Part shown: piece by piece, positions 21,545 through 27,500 of the stretch
Position numbering within the stretch: the stretch's first letter is position 1
How the letters are laid out: every line of letters begins with the position of its first letter
Origin: a virus
IMG/VR virus record: IMGVR_UViG_3300035670_000996
Span: 1 to 29,177 of that record
Strand: one strand, 5' to 3'
Length of the DNA: 29,177 nucleotides
Position numbers and translations under genes: made by a program
Notes under the pieces: model-generated
Told to the model about the DNA's origin: nothing
Databases searched by the model: none
Seen by the model: only the letters and a program-made list of their open reading frames with translations

Positions 21545-21927
21545 GCCCTCCCTCTTCCCCCATCGACCCGGAGGCCATCCCGAAGGAACTGAAGGACGGC
21601 GTCGTCGCCTCAGTCCTGGGAGGCCTTGCGATGACCGCCCGCCTGCTGCTCTCGACGGAGCCCGTCTCGTTCGGCTGGGTCGTGCGCCGTGTCATGGCCG
21701 CCGCGATCACCGCCGCCCTAGTCGGCTACGGCATCCAGGAGCACATCTCCAGCCCGGGCCTGCGGATGGCCGTCGTCGGCGCGGCCGGCTACGCGGCCCC
21801 CGAATGCCTCGACTACCTGATGCGCTACATCAAGGCCCGCGGGGAGAAGGAGGTCGCCGCGGTCGCCGCCAAACCCAAACCCAATGGCAAAGGCAAGACC
21901 AGCAAGGCAGCCAAGCGGAAGCGATAA
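21541..21927 (+). CDS. Holin (LydA-like)
   Basis: The product has 128 residues with three hydrophobic helices at about 20-37, 47-66 and 74-92, a short N-terminus and a very basic C-terminus (residues 109-128, rich in Lys). The core 'lGGLAMTARLLLS...GWVVRRVMAAAITAALVGYGIQEH...LRMAVVGAAGYAAPECLDYL' matches LydA-type phage holins. It would permeabilise the inner membrane at lysis. The start overlaps the previous stop as ATGA, and its 3' end overlaps the next membrane gene by 44 bases, common for a holin/antiholin pair. Confidence 0.8.
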   Translation: MSPPSSPIDPEAIPKELKDGVVASVLGGLAMTARLLLSTEPVSFGWVVRRVMAAAITAALVGYGIQEHISSPGLRMAVVGAAGYAAPECLDYLMRYIKARGEKEVAAVAAKPKPNGKGKTSKAAKRKR

Positions 21928-22210
21928 TCTCCTGCTGGCCGTGGCCCTCATCACGGCCTTCGCGGGAGTCTCGGCTTTCTCGTCGGCCTATATCGCCGGC
22001 TACGTCCTCGACCAGTTGCAGTCCACCGACGCCCTGGTCATGATCGTGACCGACGGGGGGCTGAAGTCCGACTCGGCCGACCTCGAGCGCAACATGAGCA
22101 CGGCGACCCTCGCCCTGAAGTCCGTCCGCGACCTAGGGTGGGCCTTGGCCGTGGGGTGCTTAGGGGTGGGGATGGCGGTCTTCCTCCGTTCCCGCCGTCA
22201 AACGGCCTAG
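21884..22210 (+). CDS. Two-helix membrane protein overlapping the holin gene
   Basis: The product has 108 residues. A hydrophobic stretch at about 15-43 (NLLLAVALITAFAGVSAFSS and on) and a second at 84-102 (LGWALAVGCLGVGMAVFL) flank a polar loop of about 40 residues; both termini are basic, so both are probably cytoplasmic. It may be an antiholin or second holin. The ATG is 44 bases inside the holin gene in another frame. No family is recognised. It is the last gene of the lysis block, before a terminator. Confidence 0.6.
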   Translation: MAKARPARQPSGSDNLLLAVALITAFAGVSAFSSAYIAGYVLDQLQSTDALVMIVTDGGLKSDSADLERNMSTATLALKSVRDLGWALAVGCLGVGMAVFLRSRRQTA

Positions 22211-22279
22211 GAAGGGCAGGGAGAGGCCTTTAAGACCCCCTTGACGGGACGACCTAGGGTGGCAAACTACCTTTAGTAA

Positions 22280-22327
22280 ACCCCCCGGCCCTCTGCCCCT
22301 GGCATGGTTTCTCTCGGGGGGTCTTTT
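22280..22327 (+). terminator. Hairpin terminator closing the lysis block
   Basis: ACCCCCCG (22280-22287) pairs with CGGGGGGT (22315-22322) around a 27-base loop, followed by CTTTT (22323-22327). The loop is long and the T-tract short, but the 8-bp GC stem and its place after the last lysis gene fit an intrinsic terminator. Confidence 0.65.
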
Positions 22328-22333
22328 ATGCCT

Positions 22334-22361
22334 GTCAAAAGTTTCGGCAAAAGAGTTTGAC
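22334..22361. promoter_or_regulatory. GTCAAA/TTTGAC inverted repeat at the head of the accessory operon
   Basis: GTCAAA (22334-22339) is the reverse complement of TTTGAC (22356-22361), with a 16-base spacer that includes AAAAGAG. TTGAC lies 46 bases ahead of ATG 22403, the same distance as at the helicase gene. This may be a -35 box inside an operator, giving a promoter for the rightward early genes. Confidence 0.38.
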
Positions 22362-22402
22362 GAAATGCATTTGGTCTGAGAGTCTGTCCGGGCACCACCA
22401 AA

Positions 22403-22543
22403 ATGAAAGCCCTCGCCTCCCTCACTATCATCGCGGTCATCTCCTGGCTCGCCGTCGTCACCTTCTGCGGCCCGGAACTGTACCGCCTCATCAACGGCCC
22501 CGAGCCGGTCAAGGCCGCCAAGGCCGTCCGCCGCGCCCGCTAA
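22403..22543 (+). CDS. 46-residue single-helix membrane protein
   Basis: The product has 46 residues: a hydrophobic helix (LASLTIIAVISWLAVVTFCG, about 4-23) and a short basic tail ending AKAVRRAR. It is the first gene after the lysis terminator and follows the TTTGAC element. I do not recognise it; similar small membrane proteins occur in many phages. The leader before ATG (GGGCACCACCAAA) has no clear Shine-Dalgarno sequence. Confidence 0.55.
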   Translation: MKALASLTIIAVISWLAVVTFCGPELYRLINGPEPVKAAKAVRRAR

Positions 22544-22562
22544 TTTCCACCCACACCACACC
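22544..22562 (+). promoter_or_regulatory. SD-less CCAC-rich leader (variant of the TTCCCAC class)
   Basis: The gap between stop and ATG 22563 reads TTTCCACCCAC and then CACCACACC. It lacks any purine-rich Shine-Dalgarno sequence and resembles the TTCCCAC leaders that precede other accessory genes. Confidence 0.5.
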
Positions 22563-22823
22563 ATGACCTGGCGCTGCATCAAGACCTTTAACTCAAGCAA
22601 GTTTAAGCACGAGGATGCCTGCTTGTTTTTCCATAAAAAATACAAGTATCCGATGCTTCTCAGTCTCTTCAGGTTTGATGAAGAATACATCAAGGCCTGC
22701 GAAAAGAGAGACGGTTACAGTTACGGAGAACCGCGAGATGATTGGGATGACATTAACGGCGACACCGAAAGTCTCGATCAGTTCTCCCATTGGATGCCTA
22801 TCAACAAACCCAAAAAGAAATAA
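22563..22823 (+). CDS. Small protein with a DUF551-like end, AT-rich gene
   Basis: The product has 86 residues. The C-terminal FSHWMPINKP recalls the 'thWmplPepP' end of DUF551 proteins, small phage and prophage proteins of unknown role. The rest (many Phe, Tyr, Lys) is unrecognised. The gene is clearly lower in GC, using codons such as AAA, TTT and CTT that neighbours avoid, so it may be a recent arrival. It has an SD-less leader and is followed by another. Confidence 0.6.
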   Translation: MTWRCIKTFNSSKFKHEDACLFFHKKYKYPMLLSLFRFDEEYIKACEKRDGYSYGEPRDDWDDINGDTESLDQFSHWMPINKPKKK

Positions 22824-22824
22824 C

Positions 22825-22839
22825 TTCCCACCCACCCAC
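22825..22839 (+). promoter_or_regulatory. TTCCCAC leader before the HTH gene
   Basis: TTCCCAC (22825-22831) followed by CCACCCAC fills the gap from stop to ATG 22840. There is no Shine-Dalgarno sequence. Confidence 0.5.
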
Positions 22840-23100
22840 ATGAACCAAGACCCCATCGACCTCATCACCGTCGGCGACAGGCCTCTCCGCCTGACCCGCC
22901 CGGTGCTCCCCCACGCCGCCCGCCGTCTGGCCAGCATCCTCCCGCAGCTGAACGCCCTCAACATGGCCGGCAAGTCTCAGGCCGACGCGGCCAAGGCCCT
23001 CGAGGTCTCCGTCGGCGCCGTCCGCACCTGGATCGCGCTCGCCGGCATCTCCTGGACGAACCTCAACCGCCGCGGCCCGTACTCCAAGCGCAACAAATAA
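22840..23100 (+). CDS. Helix-turn-helix protein
   Basis: The product has 86 residues. A clear HTH covers about 44-70: GKSQADAAKALEVSVGAVRT followed by WIALAGI. It has no dimerisation or ligand domain beyond a short N-terminal helix, so it is a minimal DNA binder, perhaps an early regulator. It lies four bases ahead of another HTH gene; the two may be related by duplication, since the second unit there has a similar 'a..lg...s.V..Wla..G' recognition helix. ATG 22840 is chosen because it directly follows the TTCCCAC leader. Confidence 0.72.
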   Translation: MNQDPIDLITVGDRPLRLTRPVLPHAARRLASILPQLNALNMAGKSQADAAKALEVSVGAVRTWIALAGISWTNLNRRGPYSKRNK

Positions 23101-23104
23101 GACC

Positions 23105-23542
23105 ATGCCCAAAGGACAAGCCCCCCGCGCCCCCAAGGCGACCCATACCCTCAACGGCGTGCAGATGAGCAAACTCAAGTTTGACCGCATCCTCGCCTTC
23201 CGCGCCCAACTCCCGCAGCTCGACGAGAAGGAACGTCTCGGCGCCGACGACATGGCCGCGCGCCTCGGCATCACCGGCTCCTGCGTCCGCCAGTGGCTGC
23301 GCATCCTCGGCCACCGCCCGCACAACCACAACGGCCGCACCGTCTACAAGCACGACCACACGGGCTGGGAGGAGAAGATCCTCCCCGTCTACAAGTCCAC
23401 GGGCTACATGGCCGGCAAGACGGCCGAACTCCTGGGCATGGACAAGTCGGTGGTCTACCGCTGGCTCGCGAACACCGGGCACCTGAAGCCGAAGTACGCC
23501 CCGCGCGACATCTCGACCTACAAGTTCCAGAACTACCGCTGA
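23105..23542 (+). CDS. Two-HTH DNA-binding protein
   Basis: The product has 145 residues. The first HTH is at about 46-70 (GADDMAARLGITGSCVRQWL), the second at about 100-126 (GYMAGKTAELLGMDKSVVYR then WLANTGH). A basic, His-rich link (GHRPHNHNGRTVYKHDHTG) joins them. No catalytic residues of resolvases or transposases are present, so it is probably a regulator. It ends in TGATG overlap with an ATG at 23542, though the true next start is likely 33 bases on. Confidence 0.68.
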   Translation: MPKGQAPRAPKATHTLNGVQMSKLKFDRILAFRAQLPQLDEKERLGADDMAARLGITGSCVRQWLRILGHRPHNHNGRTVYKHDHTGWEEKILPVYKSTGYMAGKTAELLGMDKSVVYRWLANTGHLKPKYAPRDISTYKFQNYR

Positions 23543-23552
23543 TGCCCTGCCC

Positions 23553-23574
23553 TTCCCACCGCCCCTACAAACCC
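23553..23574 (+). promoter_or_regulatory. TTCCCAC leader selecting ATG 23575
   Basis: TTCCCAC (23553-23559) then CGCCCCTACAAACCC leads to ATG 23575. The same class of leader before other accessory genes suggests that this ATG, not ATG 23542, is the start. Confidence 0.42.
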
Positions 23575-23880
23575 ATGACCATCATCCGACCCGACTCCCT
23601 GCCACGCCTCTGGTGGCTCAATCCCTGGAGCATGGCCCGGACGCTCCACACGTCCGCGAACGCCCTGCGCGCCCTCTCCGACCGCCTGGACAACGCCGTC
23701 ACGCTCCAGTCGCATATCATCGCCGACCAGTCCGAGGAGATCGCGAACCTCCGGGCCGAGATCGGCCGGCTGAATGACACCGTGAACTACTGGCGCATCG
23801 AGTCCGACGTCGACCGCTCCCGCTGGCTGCGCGTCCTCGAGGAGAACGAAGCCCTCCGCAAGAAAGAAGGCCAGTCGTGA
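23575..23880 (+). CDS. Coiled-coil protein of unknown function
   Basis: The product has 101 residues from ATG 23575 (112 if ATG 23542 is used). A Trp-rich start (LPRLWWLNPWSM) could be a membrane-surface or signal-like anchor, followed by a long heptad helix (ALRALSDRLDNAVTLQSHII, then SEEIANLRAEIGRLNDTVNY and on) to the end. I do not recognise it. Several neighbours (24155, 26352, 26584) are also short coiled-coil proteins, suggesting partners. It ends overlapping the next GTG start as GTGA. Confidence 0.6.
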   Translation: MTIIRPDSLPRLWWLNPWSMARTLHTSANALRALSDRLDNAVTLQSHIIADQSEEIANLRAEIGRLNDTVNYWRIESDVDRSRWLRVLEENEALRKKEGQS

Positions 23881-24158
23881 GCTCCTTCCAGCACCTCGAC
23901 GGGATGACCGCCCTCCTCTCCGAGCTCTACGAGATCAATGAGCGCATCATGTGCGGGGACATCGTGTCGGCCAAGGCCGCCATCAAGTCCGACCGCATGA
24001 AGAAGCTGCTCAACCACTACCACGAAGCCCTGTCCGAAGACGGCGCCACGAAGATTAGCCTGCAAGCCTACGCCGCCGCCGGCGGATGGGTCGGCATCAC
24101 CTACTCCTACGAGGCGCGCTTCGAGATCGCCGGCTCCCAAGTCCCGAGACGCGTATGA
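23877..24158 (+). CDS. Hypothetical protein
   Basis: The product has 93 residues from a GTG start overlapping the previous stop. The first half is helical (GMTALLSELYEINERIMCGD then SAKAAIKSDRMKKLL), and the second half is mixed with an Ala/Gly-rich turn and VGITYSYEARFEIAG strand. I do not recognise a family. It is likely a soluble cytoplasmic accessory protein. It is coupled to genes on both sides by 4-base overlaps. Confidence 0.5.
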   Translation: MSSFQHLDGMTALLSELYEINERIMCGDIVSAKAAIKSDRMKKLLNHYHEALSEDGATKISLQAYAAAGGWVGITYSYEARFEIAGSQVPRRV

Positions 24159-24418
24159 CCATGTATCCCTATAATGCCCATAATATGACCATGGTCATTC
24201 CTGTCTCAAAGTTTGCTGATCTTCACGTTAAAATTAAAAGCATGGAGCAAGAGAACGCCCGGCTCAAGGCCGAGAACGCCAGGCTCATAAAGGCCACCGA
24301 TGCGATGGCTGATGCCATTGACATCTATCGACGATGGAGACGACTGCCCGGAGACGAACCTTTCCGTGATGCTCTCAATCTGGTCATCGACGCCATGAAG
24401 GAGGGGAAGCAGCCATGA
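24155..24418 (+). CDS. Coiled-coil protein, AT-rich 5' part
   Basis: The product has 87 residues from ATG 24155 (ATGA overlap); ATG 24161 is an alternative. The middle (VKIKSMEQENARLKAENARL then IKATDAMADAI) is a typical leucine-zipper-like coiled coil. The end, RLPGDEPFRDALNLVIDAMK, is another helix. The gene's 5' half is low in GC against its neighbours. Function unknown; possibly a partner of the similar proteins at 26352 and 26584. Confidence 0.55.
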   Translation: MTMYPYNAHNMTMVIPVSKFADLHVKIKSMEQENARLKAENARLIKATDAMADAIDIYRRWRRLPGDEPFRDALNLVIDAMKEGKQP

Positions 24419-24516
24419 GCGACTTTACCATCGCAGTCTTTCACTTCCAACTGTTTGTAATTCAGTTTATTCTTTTGCGTATCCTGTTCGCATTGGAGGG
24501 CAAGCCCCGTGCATAA
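24415..24516 (+). CDS. 33-residue hydrophobic peptide
   Basis: The 33 codons encode a largely hydrophobic helix (FTIAVFHFQLFVIQFILLRI, about 4-23) with a short basic end. The ATG overlaps the previous stop, and its end runs into the transglycosylase gene, so it is coupled to both. Composition is AT-rich. It could be a membrane micropeptide such as a holin-like or regulatory peptide, or a leader for translation of the transglycosylase. Small size keeps confidence low. Confidence 0.42.
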   Translation: MSDFTIAVFHFQLFVIQFILLRILFALEGKPRA

Positions 24517-24520
24517 GCCC

Positions 24521-24964
24521 ATGCGCCCCTTCTCCATCGTCGCCCTGCTGCTCCTCGGCTTCAACGCCGCGGCCGCAGCTGAGGCCACCCTGCTCGAATG
24601 CATCGCCGTCGTCGAGTCCGGCCAGAACCGCAAGGCCGTCGGCAAGGCCGGCGAACGCGGGATGTATCAGGTCGGCAAGGCCGCTTGGGACGACGCAAAC
24701 GAGCGCCTTAAGAGGGAAGGCCATTACCACTTCCAGTGGTCGAAGTGGCGCAACCCGACCGCCCAGGACATGATCGCGGCCGCCCACCTCCGAACGATCC
24801 GCGACAACTTCAAGCGCATCGGCAAGCCCGACCCGACCCCAGAACAACTCGCCCTGGTCTGGAACGTCGGCTGGTCAGGAGCCGTCTCCCGGCGCTTCGC
24901 CCCGAACGACTACGCCCTCCGCGTCGGCAATTTATTCCGCTCGCAAAAGGTTTTGAGCCGTTGA
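24521..24964 (+). CDS. Secreted lysozyme-like lytic transglycosylase
   Basis: The product has 147 residues from ATG 24521 (GTG 24509 would add four). Residues 1-20 (MRPFSIVALLLLGFNAAAAA) form a signal peptide. The mature part begins with CIAVVESGQNRKAVGKAGERGMYQ, the SLT-type core in which E32 is the likely catalytic acid, ESGQN the helix end and GERGMYQ the 'G..GlmQ' equivalent. The end includes NVGWSGAV, like the 'YN.G' substrate loop. It would cleave peptidoglycan glycan strands in the periplasm as the endolysin. Oddly it is encoded among early genes, far from the holin. Confidence 0.78.
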   Translation: MRPFSIVALLLLGFNAAAAAEATLLECIAVVESGQNRKAVGKAGERGMYQVGKAAWDDANERLKREGHYHFQWSKWRNPTAQDMIAAAHLRTIRDNFKRIGKPDPTPEQLALVWNVGWSGAVSRRFAPNDYALRVGNLFRSQKVLSR

Positions 24965-24975
24965 AAGTTTCGACC

Positions 24976-25440
24976 ATGGCTCACATGGTTATCGCTGTCG
25001 ACCCCGGTGCAAATGGCGCCTTCGTCTGGTCGGTCGACGGCTTCGGCGTCGAGACGCGCAAGATGCCCGGCTCCGATGTCGAGATCTGCGAGCTCATGGC
25101 CGAGCTCTCGTGCAAGGCGAAGTCCGTCGCCCTGTTCCTAGAGACGCCGTCCGTCGCCGGCTACGGCCCGAAGATACCCGGCGCATCAATCGCCAAGCTT
25201 CAATTCAACGTCGGCGTGATCTACGGCGCTTCCGTCGCGATGGGCTGGCAAGTCCGCCGCATCGACCCGAAGGCCTGGCAGCGCACTCACCCCGTCGGCA
25301 AGAAGGCCGACCACGGCTCCAATTGGAAGCGGCATTTGAAGGGGCGGGCGAAAGAGCTCTTCCCGCAGACCGATGTCTACGACTGGAACGCCGACGCCCT
25401 CCTCATCTACGACTCCGCCATCCGCGGCGTCATCAACTGA
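24976..25440 (+). CDS. RuvC-like Holliday junction resolvase
   Basis: The product has 154 residues, the usual size for phage RuvC-like nucleases. Acidic active-site residues are visible: D9 in AVDPGANGAF, E56 in LFLETP, and D140 (with D136) in DWNADALLIYDSA, the 'H/N.aDAl..a' motif of the family. Residues 92-130 contain the basic stretch (WQVRRIDPKAWQRTHPVGKK) that binds DNA. It would resolve branched recombination or replication DNA before packaging. It lies in the module with an ERF annealase and a RecE-like nuclease. ATG 24976 is 12 bases after the previous stop. Confidence 0.83.
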   Translation: MAHMVIAVDPGANGAFVWSVDGFGVETRKMPGSDVEICELMAELSCKAKSVALFLETPSVAGYGPKIPGASIAKLQFNVGVIYGASVAMGWQVRRIDPKAWQRTHPVGKKADHGSNWKRHLKGRAKELFPQTDVYDWNADALLIYDSAIRGVIN

Positions 25441-25445
25441 CCCCT

Positions 25446-25454
25446 TTCCCACCT
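25446..25454 (+). promoter_or_regulatory. TTCCCAC leader
   Basis: TTCCCAC (25446-25452), CT, then ATG 25455. No Shine-Dalgarno sequence is present. Confidence 0.5.
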
Positions 25455-25679
25455 ATGAAGAAAAACACCCTCTCCCCGAACGCCGAGATCAGGCTCATCC
25501 CTGGCACGCAGTACATCCTGCTGCCGGACATGAAGGTCGCCCGACTCCTCACGCCCACCGTCCGCCCCTCCGGCGACAACTACAACCTCCGCATCGACGG
25601 CCGCACCCGTCAGTTCACGCTCGAGGCCATCAAGGCCATCATCGCCGGCGCCGACCCCTCCACCGTCGGCAACAAGTAA
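25455..25679 (+). CDS. Small protein, possible NUMOD/HNH-leader-like fold
   Basis: The product has 74 residues. The segment YILLPDMKVARLLTPTVRPS then NYNLRIDGRTRQFTLEAIK is reminiscent of the beta-hairpin DNA-binding piece at the start of phage HNH endonucleases (strand, 'RLLkP', strand, 'dGkrr.f'), but no HNH motif follows. It may be a stand-alone DNA-binding domain. The stop overlaps the next ATG as TAATG. The relation is weak and unproven. Confidence 0.5.
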   Translation: MKKNTLSPNAEIRLIPGTQYILLPDMKVARLLTPTVRPSGDNYNLRIDGRTRQFTLEAIKAIIAGADPSTVGNK

Positions 25680-25891
25680 TGACCTACAAACGTTACAGCA
25701 TCTTCCTTTCAAAGGATAACAAGACCGGACAAGTTAGTTATGCTTTCGAGGATGCACAGGCTGAGGCCGAAATGCACGGCACTCGTCTTTATTGCTTCCC
25801 GAACGGCTGCTTTCTGACCATCGAGAACGCCGCCGACGCGATCACTGTCTGCTCTCTTCTTAACCAAATCGAAAAGACCTCATCCAAATAA
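25679..25891 (+). CDS. Hypothetical protein, AT-rich gene
   Basis: The product has 70 residues and is not recognised. It looks like a small alpha/beta protein (YKRYSIFLSKDNKTGQVSYA, helix AEAEMHG, then TRLYCFPNGCFLTIENAADA). The gene is AT-richer than its neighbours with codons such as AAA, GAT and CTT. Start ATG overlaps the previous stop (TAATG). Confidence 0.55.
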   Translation: MTYKRYSIFLSKDNKTGQVSYAFEDAQAEAEMHGTRLYCFPNGCFLTIENAADAITVCSLLNQIEKTSSK

Positions 25892-25892
25892 C

Positions 25893-25899
25893 TTCCCAC
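25893..25899 (+). promoter_or_regulatory. TTCCCAC leader directly before ATG 25900
   Basis: TTCCCAC abuts the ATG of the ERF gene; only one extra base separates it from the previous stop codon. There is no room for a Shine-Dalgarno sequence in this gap. Confidence 0.5.
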
Positions 25900-26355
25900 A
25901 TGAGCACCACGCCCAAAACCCAGTCCGCCACCGCTGACCTCGTCGCCGCCCTCGCGCAGCTCGACAACGTCAAAGCCAACAAGGTCGTTAAGGCCAACTT
26001 CACCGCCAAGTACGTCTCCCTTGACGCGCTGCTGGACGCCGTGAAGCCCGTCCTCCTCGACCATAACCTCGCCCTCATCCAGACCCTCGTCTCCCAGGAG
26101 GGCAAGATCGGCGTATCGACCGCCTTCCTGCACACCTCCGGCGAGCGCTTCGACTTCGGCACGCTCCTGATGAAGGCCGAAGGCCTGACCGCCCAGCAGG
26201 TCGGCGGCCTGATCACCTACGCCCGACGGATGTCGGTCAGCACGGCCTGCGGCATCAGTGTCGACCTGGACGACGATGGTTCCTTGGCCTCTGGCTTCCG
26301 TTCTGCGGCCGTTTCTTCCCTCCCCCCTGCCACCTCCCGCCCCCTGACCAAATGA
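25900..26355 (+). CDS. ERF-family single-strand annealing protein
   Basis: The product has 151 residues. The ERF core is clear: ANFTAKYVSLDALLDAVKPV (32-51), then NLALIQTLVSQ (56-66), TAFLHTSGERFDFGTLLMKA (74-93), and TAQQVGGLITYARRMSVSTA (97-116), the family's 'taQ.vGg.iTYarRy' block. It would anneal complementary single strands made by the exonuclease encoded downstream at 27501. It is shorter than the usual 190-210 residues, lacking most of the variable C-terminal tail, but the core is intact. It starts directly after TTCCCAC. Confidence 0.84.
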   Translation: MSTTPKTQSATADLVAALAQLDNVKANKVVKANFTAKYVSLDALLDAVKPVLLDHNLALIQTLVSQEGKIGVSTAFLHTSGERFDFGTLLMKAEGLTAQQVGGLITYARRMSVSTACGISVDLDDDGSLASGFRSAAVSSLPPATSRPLTK

Positions 26356-26591
26356 GCGACCCTAAGCCCTTCGACCCCTTCGACCCCATCTCCGCCGCCA
26401 TGGGGGCCTTGCACGGCCAGAACCTCCTCGCGGCCAAGGACGCCCGCATCAAGCAGCTCGAAGAGCGCCTCGAGGGCATGCGCGAGGCCGGCGACCAACT
26501 CTGGTACTGCGTGCGCCATGCGCAGCGCATCGACGCCGACGAGCTCATCGAGGCCATCGAGGACTGGCAGGAGGCCCGCAACCATGGATAA
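26352..26591 (+). CDS. Small helical protein
   Basis: The product has 79 residues. After a DPFDP-type start (KPFDPFDPISAAMGA) it is a continuous helix (AAKDARIKQLEERLEGMREA, then IDADELIEAIEDWQEARN). It resembles other short coiled-coil products in this module. The ATGA overlap with the ERF gene suggests co-expression, but no function is recognised. Confidence 0.52.
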   Translation: MSDPKPFDPFDPISAAMGALHGQNLLAAKDARIKQLEERLEGMREAGDQLWYCVRHAQRIDADELIEAIEDWQEARNHG

Positions 26592-26826
26592 CTCTGCCTG
26601 GCTCAACCGTGACCCTAACGAACTTGGAAGCCTTGTTCGCAAGGAAATCGCCCTCTATTGGTTCAATGAGGCAACCCGTTTGCAGGCTGAACTTACACGG
26701 CTACGCAAAGCAGGAGACGATATGTCCGAAGGCATTATGAAATCTCGTCATGACCTTAGGGAATTACGCAGTAACTGGGAAAACAGCCGGATTGATTGGC
26801 ACGGAGAAGACCCCTCCCATGGCTGA
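26584..26826 (+). CDS. Coiled-coil protein, AT-rich gene
   Basis: The product has 80 residues, helical, with a zipper-like part (YWFNEATRLQAELTRLRKAG, then MKSRHDLRELRSNWEN). Composition is AT-richer than the neighbours. Its start overlaps the preceding gene by eight bases and its end overlaps the next by eight. Not recognised; similar in style to the product at 24155. Confidence 0.52.
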   Translation: MDNSAWLNRDPNELGSLVRKEIALYWFNEATRLQAELTRLRKAGDDMSEGIMKSRHDLRELRSNWENSRIDWHGEDPSHG

Positions 26827-27058
26827 CCTCCCCAAGGGCATCGAGAAGATCGCCACGACCATCCGCGGCCAGTACGCCCTGCTCCTGCTGCTGGACGGCT
26901 ACCCCTACGTCGAGATGACCGCCCGCAAACACGCCGACTTCCTCTCCGACCTGAACGCCTGGAAGCGCAAGACCTACCCGTCCCTCTCCCGCTCCGTCGT
27001 CCGCTTCTTTACCCTAGCACCGACGGGGGAAGTAAAAGAGATTACCTTCACCAAATGA
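26819..27058 (+). CDS. Hypothetical protein
   Basis: The product has 79 residues. A predicted order of helix, strand, helix and strand (IEKIATTIRGQYALLLLLDG, VEMTARKHADFLSDLNAWKR, SVVRFFTLAPTGEVKEITF) suggests a small folded domain. No known motif is seen. It is coupled on both sides by overlaps. Confidence 0.5.
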   Translation: MADLPKGIEKIATTIRGQYALLLLLDGYPYVEMTARKHADFLSDLNAWKRKTYPSLSRSVVRFFTLAPTGEVKEITFTK

Positions 27059-27411
27059 CCAACCGCGAATACCTGAGGAACATCCTCGGCCAGTTAGCCG
27101 GCGAAGTCGCCGCCCTCCGCCCGACCCCTGAAGACTCCGTGACCCTTGCCGGCTCCGATCTGATGCAACTCCAGATCGCCATCAATGAGGCCGCCACCGA
27201 GCTCGAGCGCCTGGACGCCGAGAACATCGAGGAGGCCTACCACATCAAGCCCGTCTACGACCGCATCAAGGCCGTCATCGCCCACGAGCGCGTCCTCCGC
27301 AATCAGCTCGACCGCGTGGCCCTAGCCGCCGACAACGCCATCGACCTCTGCAACCTCCTCTCGGCGCACGTCGAAGAGCACGGCCCGACCGACGACGACG
27401 CGAACCTCTGA
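27055..27411 (+). CDS. Helical hypothetical protein
   Basis: The product has 118 residues, nearly all helical: EYLRNILGQLAGEVAALRPT, then LMQLQIAINEAATELERLDA and a long C-terminal helix with LRNQLDRVALAADNAIDLCN. It may be a partner or scaffold for recombination proteins encoded nearby; no family is recognised. Its stop overlaps the next ATG by one base. Confidence 0.52.
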   Translation: MTNREYLRNILGQLAGEVAALRPTPEDSVTLAGSDLMQLQIAINEAATELERLDAENIEEAYHIKPVYDRIKAVIAHERVLRNQLDRVALAADNAIDLCNLLSAHVEEHGPTDDDANL

Positions 27412-27491
27412 TGCTCACCTTCCTCATCGGACTGGTCGTCGGTTTCTGCATAAGAACCGCGATTGATTTCGATGAAGATAATAACCAATAA
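27411..27491 (+). CDS. 26-residue membrane micropeptide
   Basis: The 26 codons give a hydrophobic start, MLTFLIGLVVGFCIRTA, then an acidic tail (DFDEDNNQ). TGATG overlap with the previous gene and the TTCCCAC leader of the next gene right after its stop make this the only feature filling the gap. Small size limits confidence. It resembles the start of the 43-residue product at 20362. Confidence 0.4.
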   Translation: MLTFLIGLVVGFCIRTAIDFDEDNNQ

Positions 27492-27492
27492 T

Positions 27493-27500
27493 TTCCCACC
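27493..27500 (+). promoter_or_regulatory. TTCCCAC leader
   Basis: TTCCCAC (27493-27499), C, then ATG 27501 of the RecE-like nuclease gene. No Shine-Dalgarno sequence is present. Confidence 0.5.
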
